Positions 8,506-16,995 are shown, counted from the first letter of the stretch. The stretch: 64,000 bases of DNA from Peptoniphilaceae bacterium AMB_02 (GCA_036321625.1 CP143259.1:980001-1044000); one strand, 5' to 3'. Made by a program: numbers and translations. Notes: generated by a model from the letters alone, not told the origin.

Positions 8506-9281
8506 ATTGTACCTCTTTTCATAAATTTTTCTAAACCAATCATTGCAGCACCAATAGCACCTGCATATTTCCCAATGGGATCAGATAATATTGGTTTTCC
8601 AATTTTTCTACTCAAACTTGCTACAAAATCGTTATTGCAAGCAAGCCCACCAGTAAGTGCAATATCATTTTCAATACCCTGTCTTTGAGCCAACTGTACG
8701 ACTTTTTGAACAACCGAATCCACAATACCTGCTGCTATATTCTCTCTTTTCTCACCACTACCCATTAAACTGATGATTTCCGATTCAGCAAAGACGGTAC
8801 ACATTGAACTTATCTTAATCAGTTCTCCTTTAAGTGCCAAATCAAATAATTCATCAAGAGTAATTCCGAGTCTATTGGCCATTATTTCAAGAAATCTACC
8901 TGTACCTGCGGAACATTTGTCATTCATTATAAAATCATTAACATACCCACCTTTAATAGATATAACCTTTGTATCTTGTCCGCCTACATCAACAACTGTC
9001 AAGTTATCAATGCCGTAAATATCAACGGCACCTTTTGCATGACAGGTGATTTCGGTTATTATCTTATTAGAGTATGGAACGCTGACTCTACCATATCCGG
9101 TTGATATAACTCTTGAATCTTGATTAATCTCGATATTATGCTCTTCTTTCAAAACATCGAGTATCTTCATAGCAGTTTCTTTGCTATTCCAACCGGAGGG
9201 TAAAATAAATTCTAAGGATTTTCCACCCCGAACAGCTACCTTACTTGCAGTTGATCCTATATCAATCCCAATAAAATTCAC
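8502..9281 (-). CDS. Acyl-CoA dehydratase activase (BadF/BadG/BcrA/BcrD ATPase family)
   Basis: About 259 aa. An ASKHA-fold ATPase: phosphate-1 motif IGIDIGSTASK, phosphate-2 VVDVGGQDTK, and an adenosine motif LTGGLACN. The cysteines in NDKCSAGTGRF and SSMCTVFAES hold the [4Fe-4S] cluster shared by the homodimer. It drives ATP-dependent single-electron transfer into the partner protein. I start at the GTG at 9281, with GGAGG seven bases upstream; a longer frame from 9296 would begin inside that ribosome-binding site. Confidence 0.9.
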   Translation of the reverse strand: MNFIGIDIGSTASKVAVRGGKSLEFILPSGWNSKETAMKILDVLKEEHNIEINQDSRVISTGYGRVSVPYSNKIITEITCHAKGAVDIYGIDNLTVVDVGGQDTKVISIKGGYVNDFIMNDKCSAGTGRFLEIMANRLGITLDELFDLALKGELIKISSMCTVFAESEIISLMGSGEKRENIAAGIVDSVVQKVVQLAQRQGIENDIALTGGLACNNDFVASLSRKIGKPILSDPIGKYAGAIGAAMIGLEKFMKRGTI

Positions 9282-9301
9282 TGTACCAACCTCCAAATGG
9301 T

Positions 9302-9332
9302 ATTATAACATAAATAAGATGGATAAATTCAA
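9302..9332 (-). promoter_or_regulatory. Candidate promoter for the activase operon
   Basis: On the minus strand, TTGAAT and TATAAT are separated by 19 bp, and the TATAAT lies close to the GGAGG. The spacer is longer than ideal, so this is tentative. Confidence 0.35.
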
Positions 9333-9390
9333 ACGTATGATTCAAAATTTTTATGAGGTGATAAGGAAGTCTTATATTGACAAATAAATA

Positions 9391-9416
9391 AAGGAGCTGA
9401 TGTAAAACAGCTCCTT
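9391..9416 (-). terminator. Terminator downstream of the acetamidase gene
   Basis: Stem AAGGAGCTG / CAGCTCCTT, followed on the minus strand by TTATTT. It ends the acetamidase transcript. The remainder of 9297-9498 shows no credible gene. Confidence 0.7.
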
Positions 9417-9498
9417 AGATTCAAAAGACTCTTTCGTAGAGATAGGTCAAGTCTTATATTATTACTTATTATCTTATTAATTCTGACATACTAGCTTT

Positions 9499-10404
9499 TT
9501 ATTCAGATTTATTTTTTATAAGGGGTTCTTTACCTTGTACTTTTGGAATTCCGATTCTGACATTAACCATATCATCGTACATAGGTCTTGTTCCTTGGTT
9601 TATGCCTACATCTCCTTGGAGAGATAGATAAATAAAAACGTCGGTTTGATCCCAGTTATAAACAGGTTTCATTAATCTGCATAATTCTTTTGATGCAATC
9701 ATTAAAGATTCATCATAACTTTTACCTGTAGCATTAACATACCAATGTGATATAGTTTCAGTAATCGGCCAGTTAAGTTCCAAGTTTTTTATAATGCTTA
9801 TTTTAGTAAGTACCTCACCGCATATTTCTATACCGGTACCGCAGATTTCACCATCTCCCATGGTTGCGTGAAGATCTCCCAATTGGAAAAGAGCTCCTTT
9901 CACTCTAATAGGAAGATAGACTCTTGATCCTTTTTTGATTAACTTGCTGTCAATATTACCGCCGTGATTATCTGCGTAACCACATGCGATACTTCCGGTT
10001 TCGGGTGCGGTTCCAATGACACCTACCATTGGATTTATTGGCCAATAGATATCATTATATTTTGCATATCCATCTTCTATAGGTATTACTTTTGTTCTAA
10101 CCTCACTACCTTCATGTAGTGGACCGGAATTCGGGATGGAACAGGCAAACCCTATTGAACCAACAGTTATATCAAGTATATCGACTACAAGTACATCTCC
10201 TGGCTCGGCATCTTCGATATAGACCGGACCTGCAGCCGGATTTGCTTTAGTAAGGTCGAGTTCATGAACAAGTTGATTTTCAGAGCTGATTTGTCCACCA
10301 AAACAGTCTAGAGTTTTAAATAAAAGGATATCTCCTGGTTTTGCTCTTTCAATAGGTTCATTATCTTTGGAAAAATTGTACACCGACTTATCAATAATTT
10401 TCAA
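9499..10404 (-). CDS. Acetamidase/formamidase family protein
   Basis: About 301 aa, near the usual length of FmdA/AmdA hydrolases. These hydrolyse short amides to ammonia and an acid. Family features are the N-terminal KPGDILLFKTLDCFGGQ, the DAEPGDVLVVDILDI strand, GVIGTAPE and GDLHATMGDGEICGTGIE, the last being the conserved active-site stretch. I start at TTG 10404 because AAAGGAG sits seven bases before it; the ATG at 10440 has no such site. It stands alone between two terminators. Confidence 0.85.
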   Translation of the reverse strand: MKIIDKSVYNFSKDNEPIERAKPGDILLFKTLDCFGGQISSENQLVHELDLTKANPAAGPVYIEDAEPGDVLVVDILDITVGSIGFACSIPNSGPLHEGSEVRTKVIPIEDGYAKYNDIYWPINPMVGVIGTAPETGSIACGYADNHGGNIDSKLIKKGSRVYLPIRVKGALFQLGDLHATMGDGEICGTGIEICGEVLTKISIIKNLELNWPITETISHWYVNATGKSYDESLMIASKELCRLMKPVYNWDQTDVFIYLSLQGDVGINQGTRPMYDDMVNVRIGIPKVQGKEPLIKNKSE

Positions 10405-10539
10405 AACTTTCACTCCTTTAATTTTATTGTACGAAGTCATTATTTTACATTAATATATCATAAAGTTAATATAAACTCAAAATCTAAGAAATTAATTAGA
10501 TAATTATATAGTGGATTAATATACTATTGTAATATCTCT

Positions 10540-10563
10540 ATAGATTTAACGCAATAAATCTAT
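10540..10563. promoter_or_regulatory. Inverted repeat upstream of the acetamidase gene
   Basis: Perfect arms ATAGATTTA and TAAATCTAT around a 6-base loop, in an AT-rich stretch with no gene (10441-10578). It could be an operator. There is no T-run that would make it a clear terminator. Confidence 0.35.
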
Positions 10564-10578
10564 TATAAGTAAAATAAA

Positions 10579-10601
10579 AACAGCATAATTTATATGCTGT
10601 C
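10579..10601. repeat. Target-site duplication, left copy (old ssrA terminator)
   Basis: 23 bp, repeated exactly at 12190-12212. The core is a hairpin, ACAGCATA...TATGCTGT. On the minus strand it is followed by TTTTTATTTT. Before prophage insertion this hairpin lay directly downstream of ssrA, so it is most likely the original ssrA terminator. Confidence 0.88.
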
Positions 10602-12189
10602 CAGACTGAAGACAAACCCTGATTAAAAATCAGGGTTTGCTCTATTTTGACAAATCTATTAGCAAAGTTCAATATTTTTCTTAAAACACCATTATTTTTG
10701 GGTGGCTTTTTATCTCTTTTACTTAAGATTATTGCTAACTTTTTCATATTTAGGGTCGCAAAAGTAAGTGCTGCTTTCATATCCATTTTCTTTATACCTA
10801 CCATATTGGTATATCTAAATCCATGATATTCCTTTGCACTCCCAAATTGCCTTTCTATTGTTTCTTTTCTCTTTTTATATTCTGCTTTCCCTTTATATGT
10901 ATACCGGTATTCTTCTGAGATATCAAGATAATCTTGCCAGATATGTCTAGTTATTATCTTTTGGTGTTTTTTACTACTTGTACACCTTCCTAGGTACCCA
11001 CAGTTTACACAGATCTTTGGGTTGCTCTTGTACTGCCTATATCCTTCTCTATTTGTGGTTGAGTATTCTAATACTTCATTTGCTGGACAAAGGTAACAGT
11101 TGTAGTATTCGTCATACACAAAATCTCTTTTGTAGAATGGGTTTTCTAGTTTTGCTTTTGTTTTTTGCCTGGTGTATGGAAATACTGGAAATACGCCACC
11201 ATCTAACAGTTCTTTCGCTATTGCCGGGAATTTATAGCCTGCATCCATAACTAGTTTTTTAGGGTTCAATCGTTTTAACTTTTCATCAAAGAAATCTTTA
11301 AATGTTGTTCCATCGTGTAAGTTTCCAGGATATGATTTAAAACCTAATATCCATCCATTTTTATCACATGATGTCTGTACGCTATATGCAAATACTTCTT
11401 TATGTTCACCTTTATGGAATAGTCCTGCTTCAGGATCTGTTGTGCTTTTTGTTACTTCTTTTAGTTCTTCATCTTTATCTTTAGGATCAAATGGCTTTTT
11501 ATCATGTTTTTTTTCTATCTTCGTTTATTTCTTTTTCTAACTTTTTTTGATAGTATTTTACCTCTTTTTTCACTTTTACTTTAACAACCTTATACTTATT
11601 GGCATGTGCTTTAACATGTGTTGAGTCAACAAATTGGATATTTGTATCAACTAAGCCTTCTTCAATGGCTTGTAGTAGTATGTTTTGAAAAATATCTTCA
11701 AATATGTTTGTATCTTTAAATCTTCTTCTGTAGTTTTGACTAAAAGTTGTGAAATGAGGTATTTTATCGTAAAAATCAAAACCTAAAAACCATCTGTAAG
11801 CAAGATTTACTTCAATATCTTTAATTGTTTGTCTCATGCTTTTTATGTTGAAAAGGTATTGGATTAAGGTAATCTTAAGCAAAACAACAGGATCTATACT
11901 AGGTCGTCCGTTATCAAGACAGTACAAATCTTCAACTAATTCATATATGAAATCAAATTTAATGTATTTATCTATTTTTCTAAGTATATGATCTTCGGGA
12001 ACCATTTGATCTATTGAAATCATTTGAACTTGATCAACTTTGTTTTTAGAATTTTTAAATAGCATATTAACACCTCTCTCTTAGTGTTATATATACCCAA
12101 AACGGCTTAAACTACACATAATATGGCATTTTTAGAACAAAAAAAGCACAGCTAGAAATTTTTTTTAGCTATGCTTTGTCAACAGTCTG
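10602..12189 (-). mobile_element. IS1182-family insertion sequence, copy 2
   Basis: 1588 bp, same inverted repeats and gene content as the copy at 3513-5100, with only a few base differences (for example at about 10750 and 11888). It is flanked by a 23-bp hairpin-containing direct repeat. It lies just outside the left prophage attachment site, so it is a chromosomal insertion and not part of the phage. Confidence 0.92.
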
Positions 12190-12212
12190 AACAGCATAAT
12201 TTATATGCTGTC
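12190..12212. repeat. Target-site duplication, right copy
   Basis: Exact 23-bp copy of 10579-10601. It lies 10 bp left of the prophage attachment core, as expected for a terminator just after ssrA. Confidence 0.88.
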
Positions 12213-12222
12213 ATGTGTTTAG

Positions 12223-12239
12223 TGGTGGAGGCGGTGGGA
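12223..12239. other. attL: left prophage attachment core
   Basis: TGGTGGAGGCGGTGGGA, identical to 45922-45938, which is the very 3' end of ssrA. Sequence beyond the core differs on both sides. The excised phage would be about 33.7 kb. Confidence 0.93.
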
Positions 12240-12299
12240 GATTATACCATATTCCTATAAAGCATTCATATTGCAATATTCTTGAAGTCATTTTATTAT

Positions 12300-12322
12300 A
12301 AAATATGTTTTAAATATGCTAT
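12300..12322. repeat. Candidate integrase arm-type site, left
   Basis: A 23-bp sequence (AAAATATGTTTTAAATATGC plus TAT) that recurs with one mismatch near the right end at 45793-45815, in the same orientation. Paired repeats just inside both att cores fit arm-type binding sites of a tyrosine integrase. It overlaps the integrase stop codon. Confidence 0.5.
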
Positions 12323-13476
12323 TACAAAAATTGTTCTAAAACTACAACAGCATCTTCTTTCATTTCTGGCATAACATGTGTATAAATATCCGATGTGGTC
12401 CGGAATTCTTTATGTCGCATTAATGTCTGAACAGTTTTAAGGGGTACGCCAGCTTCAAATAATCTTGTGCAGTAACTATGCCTTATGCTATGAAAATCTT
12501 TTTCCTCTATCCCTAATTCTTTACATAGTTTTTTTACTCTTCGAGCGGGCCTCTTATGTTCAAAATAATTTCCTACATCATCTGCAAAAATAAGATTATT
12601 ATTTTGATACTCTCTTCCTATTCTCAGTTTATGCTTATTTTGTTGAATTCTATGTTTTTTAAGAAGCATATCTATTGATTGGGGAAGAGGCACTATACCT
12701 TCAGAGCCTTCAGTTTTAAGTTCTTTTATTACAGCTTTTCTAGTTTTTATTCCATTATCAAAATTATACTCAAGTTGATATTGTTTATTTACATTTATAC
12801 TACAATCAGTAAAATCATCCCATGTTAGAGCTAGTGCCTCTGACAACCTTAAACCTGTAGCGAAAGTAACTCTAATCATAAGATCTAATGCAGTATCTTC
12901 CAGAGCATCTATAATCATCCTTTGTTCTTCAGAAGTGAACACATTGTAATTCTTTTTCTTTTTTACCTTAGGAAATCTTAAGCCTTCTGCTGGGTTTTTT
13001 ATTAATAGATTATCATGAATGGCAAATTTTAAACTAGCATTAATGTAAGTAAAGATTCTTTTTACATTGCTTGCAGATGTTTGTGTTAACATTTCATTCA
13101 TGATCTCTTGTAGTCTAAGAGTTGTTAAGTCTTTCGTTTTTATAGAATTAAGAGGCGCCTTATTAATCCAATTTCTATAAGTGGTTTCGTATCTAGCAAA
13201 ACTGTTACCTGAAATTTCATTTATTTTAAAAGCATACATCCATTTATAGAAAAAATCTGAGAATACAATTTCATCATCGTTATATATGTTTTGGTCAATT
13301 AGCACCTGGGCTTTACGCATTTTATCAGCTACTACAGAACGTTTAGCATTTCCAAAGGTTTTTCTTATCTGCTTTCCATCATTATCATAACCGATTGTTA
13401 TTTGACCAACATAATAGTCTTTGCCATTTCGTTTTTGTTTTGATATCGTGCCTTCACCATATCCACGTTTCGCCAT
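12322..13476 (-). CDS. int: Tyrosine recombinase / phage integrase
   Basis: 384 aa. There is an N-terminal arm-binding region (MAKRGYGEGTISK, then a YYVGQI strand), a SAM-like core-binding domain (about residues 60-160), and the catalytic domain. The catalytic residues are visible: Arg in ATGLRLSEAL, His-x-x-Arg in HSIRHSYCTRL, His in LMRHKEF and Tyr in SDIYTHV. It sits next to attL and catalyses insertion into the ssrA 3' end. I start at the ATG at 13476, with AAGGAGTG upstream, and not at the GTG three codons earlier that overlaps it. Confidence 0.95.
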   Translation of the reverse strand: MAKRGYGEGTISKQKRNGKDYYVGQITIGYDNDGKQIRKTFGNAKRSVVADKMRKAQVLIDQNIYNDDEIVFSDFFYKWMYAFKINEISGNSFARYETTYRNWINKAPLNSIKTKDLTTLRLQEIMNEMLTQTSASNVKRIFTYINASLKFAIHDNLLIKNPAEGLRFPKVKKKKNYNVFTSEEQRMIIDALEDTALDLMIRVTFATGLRLSEALALTWDDFTDCSINVNKQYQLEYNFDNGIKTRKAVIKELKTEGSEGIVPLPQSIDMLLKKHRIQQNKHKLRIGREYQNNNLIFADDVGNYFEHKRPARRVKKLCKELGIEEKDFHSIRHSYCTRLFEAGVPLKTVQTLMRHKEFRTTSDIYTHVMPEMKEDAVVVLEQFL

Positions 13477-13594
13477 AATAAACACTCCTTATTTAATTAA
13501 CTAGGATAATGTGTTATAATAATATATGCTTTATTGGGGTTAACACTCCAGTTGTCCCTCACTCTGCGCCAACAGGATGGGGGATTTTTATTTA

Positions 13595-14502
13595 TTAATT
13601 GGTAAGTTCTAATACTTCATATTTTTCAGTCTTTACGTTATAAGTAATACTATATCTCTTTCCTTCTTTTGTTTCTGCTGTATATTCAATTTCCAATGGC
13701 TCTAGGTCAGTGTCTAACCCTGTATTTGGACCAAATGCAGAAAAATTAGGAGAAGTTTCTCCTGGTAACACAGTATCATAATTAGAGTAGTAGGTTTTTT
13801 CGTTTTTATCTTTCAATAACATTACTATACTAAAATTAGTTATAGTATGTTGGCTATTATTAGTAAATGTACCTTTACCATATACATTTCCTGCAGAATC
13901 TGGTTCTTCTAGCGTGATAGTATAAGGTAATTCTTCAACTTTCACAATTGGTTCTATACCAGTATCCATTTCATACCAGTCACTTACTTGATACTTTTTA
14001 GTTTTGAAATCATAAACTACTTGTTTAGAATCATCACCACGCTTTATAATGTAGGTCAGAGTTAAATATTCAAGATCATCAACTAATCCTGTACTGGGGC
14101 CAAAACTACCAAACTTTGCAGATGTTTCATTAGGTCTTACAGTATCAAATGTATTGTAATATGATTTCTCGTTATTATCTTTCTTTAAAACTGTAATATC
14201 ATAAGAAGTAACTATATGATTGCTATTATTTGTAAAAGTTACTTCAGCATAAACATTACCTGCAGAATCAGGTTCCAATAAAGTTATGTCAAATGGAACT
14301 TCTTCAACCAATACTGGTGCTTCTTTTTTTCTTCCTTTGGTTCTTCCTTTGGTTCTTCTTTTACTTCTTTCTTAACCTCAGCCTTTTTTTCTACTTTCTC
14401 AGTCTCAGTTTCTTCTTTTTTTGGTTCTTTAGCCGGCGCTTCATTGCCCCCACATGCTGTTAGGATAAGTGACAATCCTAAAATAAGTAATAGTTTTTTC
14501 AT
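13595..14502 (-). pseudogene. Two-repeat surface lipoprotein, frameshifted at an A7 run
   Basis: The first frame (14502-14284) starts MKKLLLILGLSLILTACGG, a type II signal peptide with lipobox LTAC, then a Lys/Glu-rich linker with KEEP repeats. After a run of seven A's (near 14325-14331) it falls out of frame. One more A would join it to the second frame at EAPVLVEEVPFDITL. The second frame (to 13595) holds two similar domains of about 105 aa, each beginning with ITL.EPDSAGNVY and containing FTNNS and a later NTGL or STGL. These resemble Ig-like DUF5067-type lipoprotein domains. A lipoprotein between integrase and repressor is the usual place for superinfection-exclusion lipoproteins (as in phage TP-J34). 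That role is inferred. Confidence 0.75.
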
Positions 14503-14554
14503 GTTATTCCCCCTATAGAATATAATTTATTTAAACTGCTTACGCAGTTTTAGA

Positions 14555-15004
14555 CTAATTAATAAAAAAATCTAAAGAATCAACTTTTATTTGCAGCAAT
14601 CCTGCTATTTGTTGTTTGGTTAAGCCTTCAAGTTCTGTTTTATCTAATGTTATATTTAAAATTCTGATAGCAAAGTAATCTGCTTCTTTTTCTAATTTGT
14701 TTTTTATAGTAAATTTACTATATGCTGCATCCATTATATCTACATGTAATATTGCGTGACCCAATTCATGAGCCAATACATATTTTTCAAAAATAGCAGG
14801 TAAATTATCTCTAATTAAAATTGTCTCTACTCCGTCTATATTTCTTATGTAGAATGCATCTGAACTTGAAAGCAGTACATTCTTTGAATTATCTTTTATA
14901 GTTACAATGCCTAAATAGTCTAAGATGTCATTAATATCATTGGATCCTACTTCTTCAAGTAAACCTTCTATAATTTCATCTATCCAATAATAATTAGTAC
15001 TCAT
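14555..15004 (-). CDS. ImmA/IrrE-family metallo-endopeptidase
   Basis: 149 aa. The zinc motif HELGH is in VLAHELGHAILH, with the downstream EKEADYFAIRIL helix that carries the third ligand. In ICEBs1 and many prophages such proteases cleave the neighbouring repressor to trigger induction. The gene begins 1 bp after the end of the repressor gene, with GGGAG upstream, so the two are coupled. The C-terminal part (about 105-149) may sense the signal or bind the repressor. Confidence 0.9.
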   Translation of the reverse strand: MSTNYYWIDEIIEGLLEEVGSNDINDILDYLGIVTIKDNSKNVLLSSSDAFYIRNIDGVETILIRDNLPAIFEKYVLAHELGHAILHVDIMDAAYSKFTIKNKLEKEADYFAIRILNITLDKTELEGLTKQQIAGLLQIKVDSLDFFIN

Positions 15005-15005
15005 T

Positions 15006-15398
15006 TTATTTCTCCCTTAACTTGTACTCGTTTCCGGCCATACGAATAAGCTCTAATACTTTATTAGCATATTCAATTTTATCTGAATCTGAAAGTTTTT
15101 CGATATCTAATCCTGTATAAGCAAAAATAACATTTTGCTCTAATAGAAATTTGACTGCATCCTCTGCTGTCGTGAATTCGGATACTGGTTCTTCTTCAAC
15201 ATCTTCCCATCCCATCAAATATGCGGGGGAGCAACCTAGTGCTTTTGCGAATACATTCACTTTTGATATGTTCAAGTCTATAATGCCACTCTCGATTTTT
15301 GAAATAGTCGCCCTATTGTCATATCCAGCAAGTCTTGCAAGCTCATCTTGGGACAAACCAAGCTCTAATCTTCTATTTTTAATTCTTTGCCCTAGCAT
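15006..15398 (-). CDS. CI-like phage repressor, XRE family
   Basis: 130 aa. The N-terminal helix-turn-helix (residues 1-65: LGQRIKNRRLELGLSQDELA, then ISKIESG) is of the XRE/Cro-CI type. SPAYLMGW follows, and then an acidic C-terminal region that probably dimerises or is recognised by the adjacent ImmA-like protease. The start is set at the ATG at 15398. The longer frame to 15476 would cross the divergent promoter region. It faces the Cro-like gene at 15540 across the genetic switch. Confidence 0.9.
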   Translation of the reverse strand: MLGQRIKNRRLELGLSQDELARLAGYDNRATISKIESGIIDLNISKVNVFAKALGCSPAYLMGWEDVEEEPVSEFTTAEDAVKFLLEQNVIFAYTGLDIEKLSDSDKIEYANKVLELIRMAGNEYKLREK

Positions 15399-15539
15399 CT
15401 TTATCACATCCTCGTAATACATATTATAAGCTAAGAGTAATTTAAAAGCAACAAAAAAGTAAATATATGTTGACAATAAAGCACGTTGATGTTATTATTA
15501 AAGTGTGAATATAAAGCAACATTTTTGGAGGTGAGCAAA
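15399..15539. promoter_or_regulatory. Lysogeny switch region with early promoter and repeats
   Basis: The rightward early promoter is clear: TTGACA (15470-15475), a 17-bp spacer, TATTAT (15493-15498), leading to the Cro-like gene. Three direct repeats of AAAGCAAC or AAAGCACG lie at 15445-15452, 15478-15485 and 15513-15520, spaced 33-35 bp, one inside the promoter. They are candidate operators for the CI/Cro pair. Confidence 0.65.
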
Positions 15540-15752
15540 ATGAATTTAGAATCCTTGAATTACGTGATAGACAACTCAGGTATAAGCATTACTCTATTAG
15601 CAAAGAGACTAGGAATTAGCAGGCAACAGTTATACAAAAAATTATCAGGAGATGTAGAATTTAAGGTATCAGAAGCCAATGATTTAGCAGATATTCTACG
15701 ATTAACAAAAGATGAAAAGGAGAATATTTTTTTTGCCAATCATAGTGCTTAA
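15540..15752 (+). CDS. Cro-like helix-turn-helix protein
   Basis: 70 aa. The helix-turn-helix is ITLLAKRLGISRQQLYKKLSG. It is the first gene of the rightward early operon, divergent from the repressor. The start is the ATG at 15540, with GGAGGTG seven bases before it; the longer frame from 15486 would overlap the promoter. It is likely a Cro-type anti-repressor or early regulator. Confidence 0.82.
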   Translation: MNLESLNYVIDNSGISITLLAKRLGISRQQLYKKLSGDVEFKVSEANDLADILRLTKDEKENIFFANHSA

Positions 15753-15829
15753 AAGGAAACATTATAAAAAGACTTTATCTATACTGAAAATGAAGGATTA
15801 AGAGGTATTTAATAAAGGGGGTGCAGAGA

Positions 15830-15997
15830 TTGAATCAAAATAATGAGTATCAAAAAGTAAAGACCGCAGAAAATGTATTAGTAATAAGGACTATAGTAAC
15901 AATAGGGGAAGGTACTGAAGAAAACCCCAGTAGATATTGCTATCAATACTGGAGTTTAGAGGGTGAATTATTGGCAGAGCGAGATACCATTAAATAG
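15830..15997 (+). CDS. Small phage protein, TTG start
   Basis: 55 aa (MNQNNEYQKV...), no family recognised. AAAGGGGGTG lies just upstream of a TTG start. It overlaps no other gene on this strand and ends in LLAERDTIK. It was called on its strong ribosome-binding site and its position in the early operon; it could be spurious. Confidence 0.5.
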   Translation: MNQNNEYQKVKTAENVLVIRTIVTIGEGTEENPSRYCYQYWSLEGELLAERDTIK

Positions 15998-16001
15998 GAA
16001 T

Positions 16002-16728
16002 TTAGATTTTATTAGTTTTTTCGTCGGATATTACTTGAATCTCAGACAAAAGATTATCTCTTTCATGAGGGATAATGTACCATTCTTTGATAAGTAATTC
16101 AACTAGTAAAAGTAGTTTTCTCAGCTTCACTAGGCTCTATTGGAATTATTTCATTTATGTTTTTTTCCATATGAGCGCCAATATTTCCTACTTTGCGGAT
16201 AGCATCGATACCGGACCAAAGTTTATTGTCGACTTGATCTTTAATCGAATTTATTTCTTCGGCTAAGGTTCTTTTATTAACATTAAAAACATTTCTAATC
16301 ATGCCCTGTATGCACCTTCGTGATAGAGTAGCAGAGGCTTTTGGACTTAAGTTAATAATTTTATGAGCTTCTTCGTAATCTTCTCTAATTGCTTGAGGTA
16401 CGTAATCAGGATAGTTCTTGGCTTTAGAGCTTGGATAAAAAAAGGATTTGTAATTATTAGAGAACTGTTCACCTAGACCTTCTATTTTTATAGACGTTTT
16501 AAGGCAAGCAGGGCACTTATAGAAGATAACTGCAATTGAATCTGTTTTAAGATTGGAAGGGATCCATTCTAATGTAACACCATCAATTTTAAATGGTGGC
16601 TTATTTAAGTCTTTTGAGCCTGAAATTCCCATTCCATGTACTTTAAAACCTAGCATTGAATAATAATAAGTATCATCTGTCAAAGGAAAAGTACTATCAC
16701 AAAAAGGACAGATAAAAGAACGGGGCAT
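16002..16728 (-). pseudogene. DUF4145-domain protein, C-terminus frameshifted
   Basis: As read, 209 aa ending EKTTFTS. The N-terminus has two zinc-ribbon knuckles (CPFC and CPAC). The middle and C-terminal helices (LSRRCIQGMIRNVF...IDAIRKVGNIGAHMEK) match the DUF4145 family. At AAAA near 16116 the frame is lost. Dropping one base restores EKLLLLVELLIKEWY and a tail of about 30 residues ending at 16002, which is how the family normally ends. It runs against the early operon and is divergent from an XRE gene with an operator-like palindrome. It is likely lysogen-expressed cargo. DUF4145 occurs in some restriction and other defence proteins, but no function can be assigned. Confidence 0.7.
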
Positions 16729-16773
16729 ATAATCACCTCCAATCTATTTATAGTATTTAGACAATATCATTAT

Positions 16774-16788
16774 ACCACATATAGTGGT
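16774..16788. promoter_or_regulatory. Palindrome between DUF4145 and XRE genes
   Basis: ACCAC-ATATA-GTGGT, perfect 5-bp arms, centred between two divergent genes. This is a typical position for an operator bound by the adjacent XRE regulator. Confidence 0.5.
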
Positions 16789-16809
16789 AAGACTGGAAGT
16801 GAAGACTAT

Positions 16810-16995
16810 ATGTTATGCAAAATGAAAGAATTAAGAATAAAGAGAGGGTTAACGCAAAAAGAATTAAGCGATTATGTTGGAATAAGACAAACCGCTTATA
16901 GTAACTATGAGCTGGGGATTAGAAAAATGTCAGTAGATATAGCTAAAAAGATAGCAAAAGTATTAGAAGTAGATTGGTGGGTTTTATACGAATAA
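16810..16995 (+). CDS. Small XRE-family regulator
   Basis: 61 aa, almost entirely one helix-turn-helix domain (LRIKRGLTQKELSDYVGIRQ, then SNYELG). GGAAGTG lies upstream. It is divergent from the DUF4145 gene, with a palindrome between them, and is followed closely by the excisionase-like gene. Confidence 0.85.
   Translation: MLCKMKELRIKRGLTQKELSDYVGIRQTAYSNYELGIRKMSVDIAKKIAKVLEVDWWVLYE

Larger units (their letters stand above)
10538..12065 (-). pseudogene. IS1182-family transposase, frameshifted, copy 2
   Basis: The same two-frame structure as copy 1: N-terminal frame 12065-11502, a break at the same A8 run, then the catalytic C-terminal frame. Here the flank does not supply the junction stop codon. 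The frame runs out of the element through the old ssrA terminator and adds about 20 foreign residues (WTAYKLCCFYF...) before stopping at 10538. Confidence 0.83.

Noticed and set aside
9319-9387. 22-codon ORF between the activase and acetamidase genes
   Set aside because: No ribosome-binding site, and it overlaps the promoter-like region of the opposite gene.
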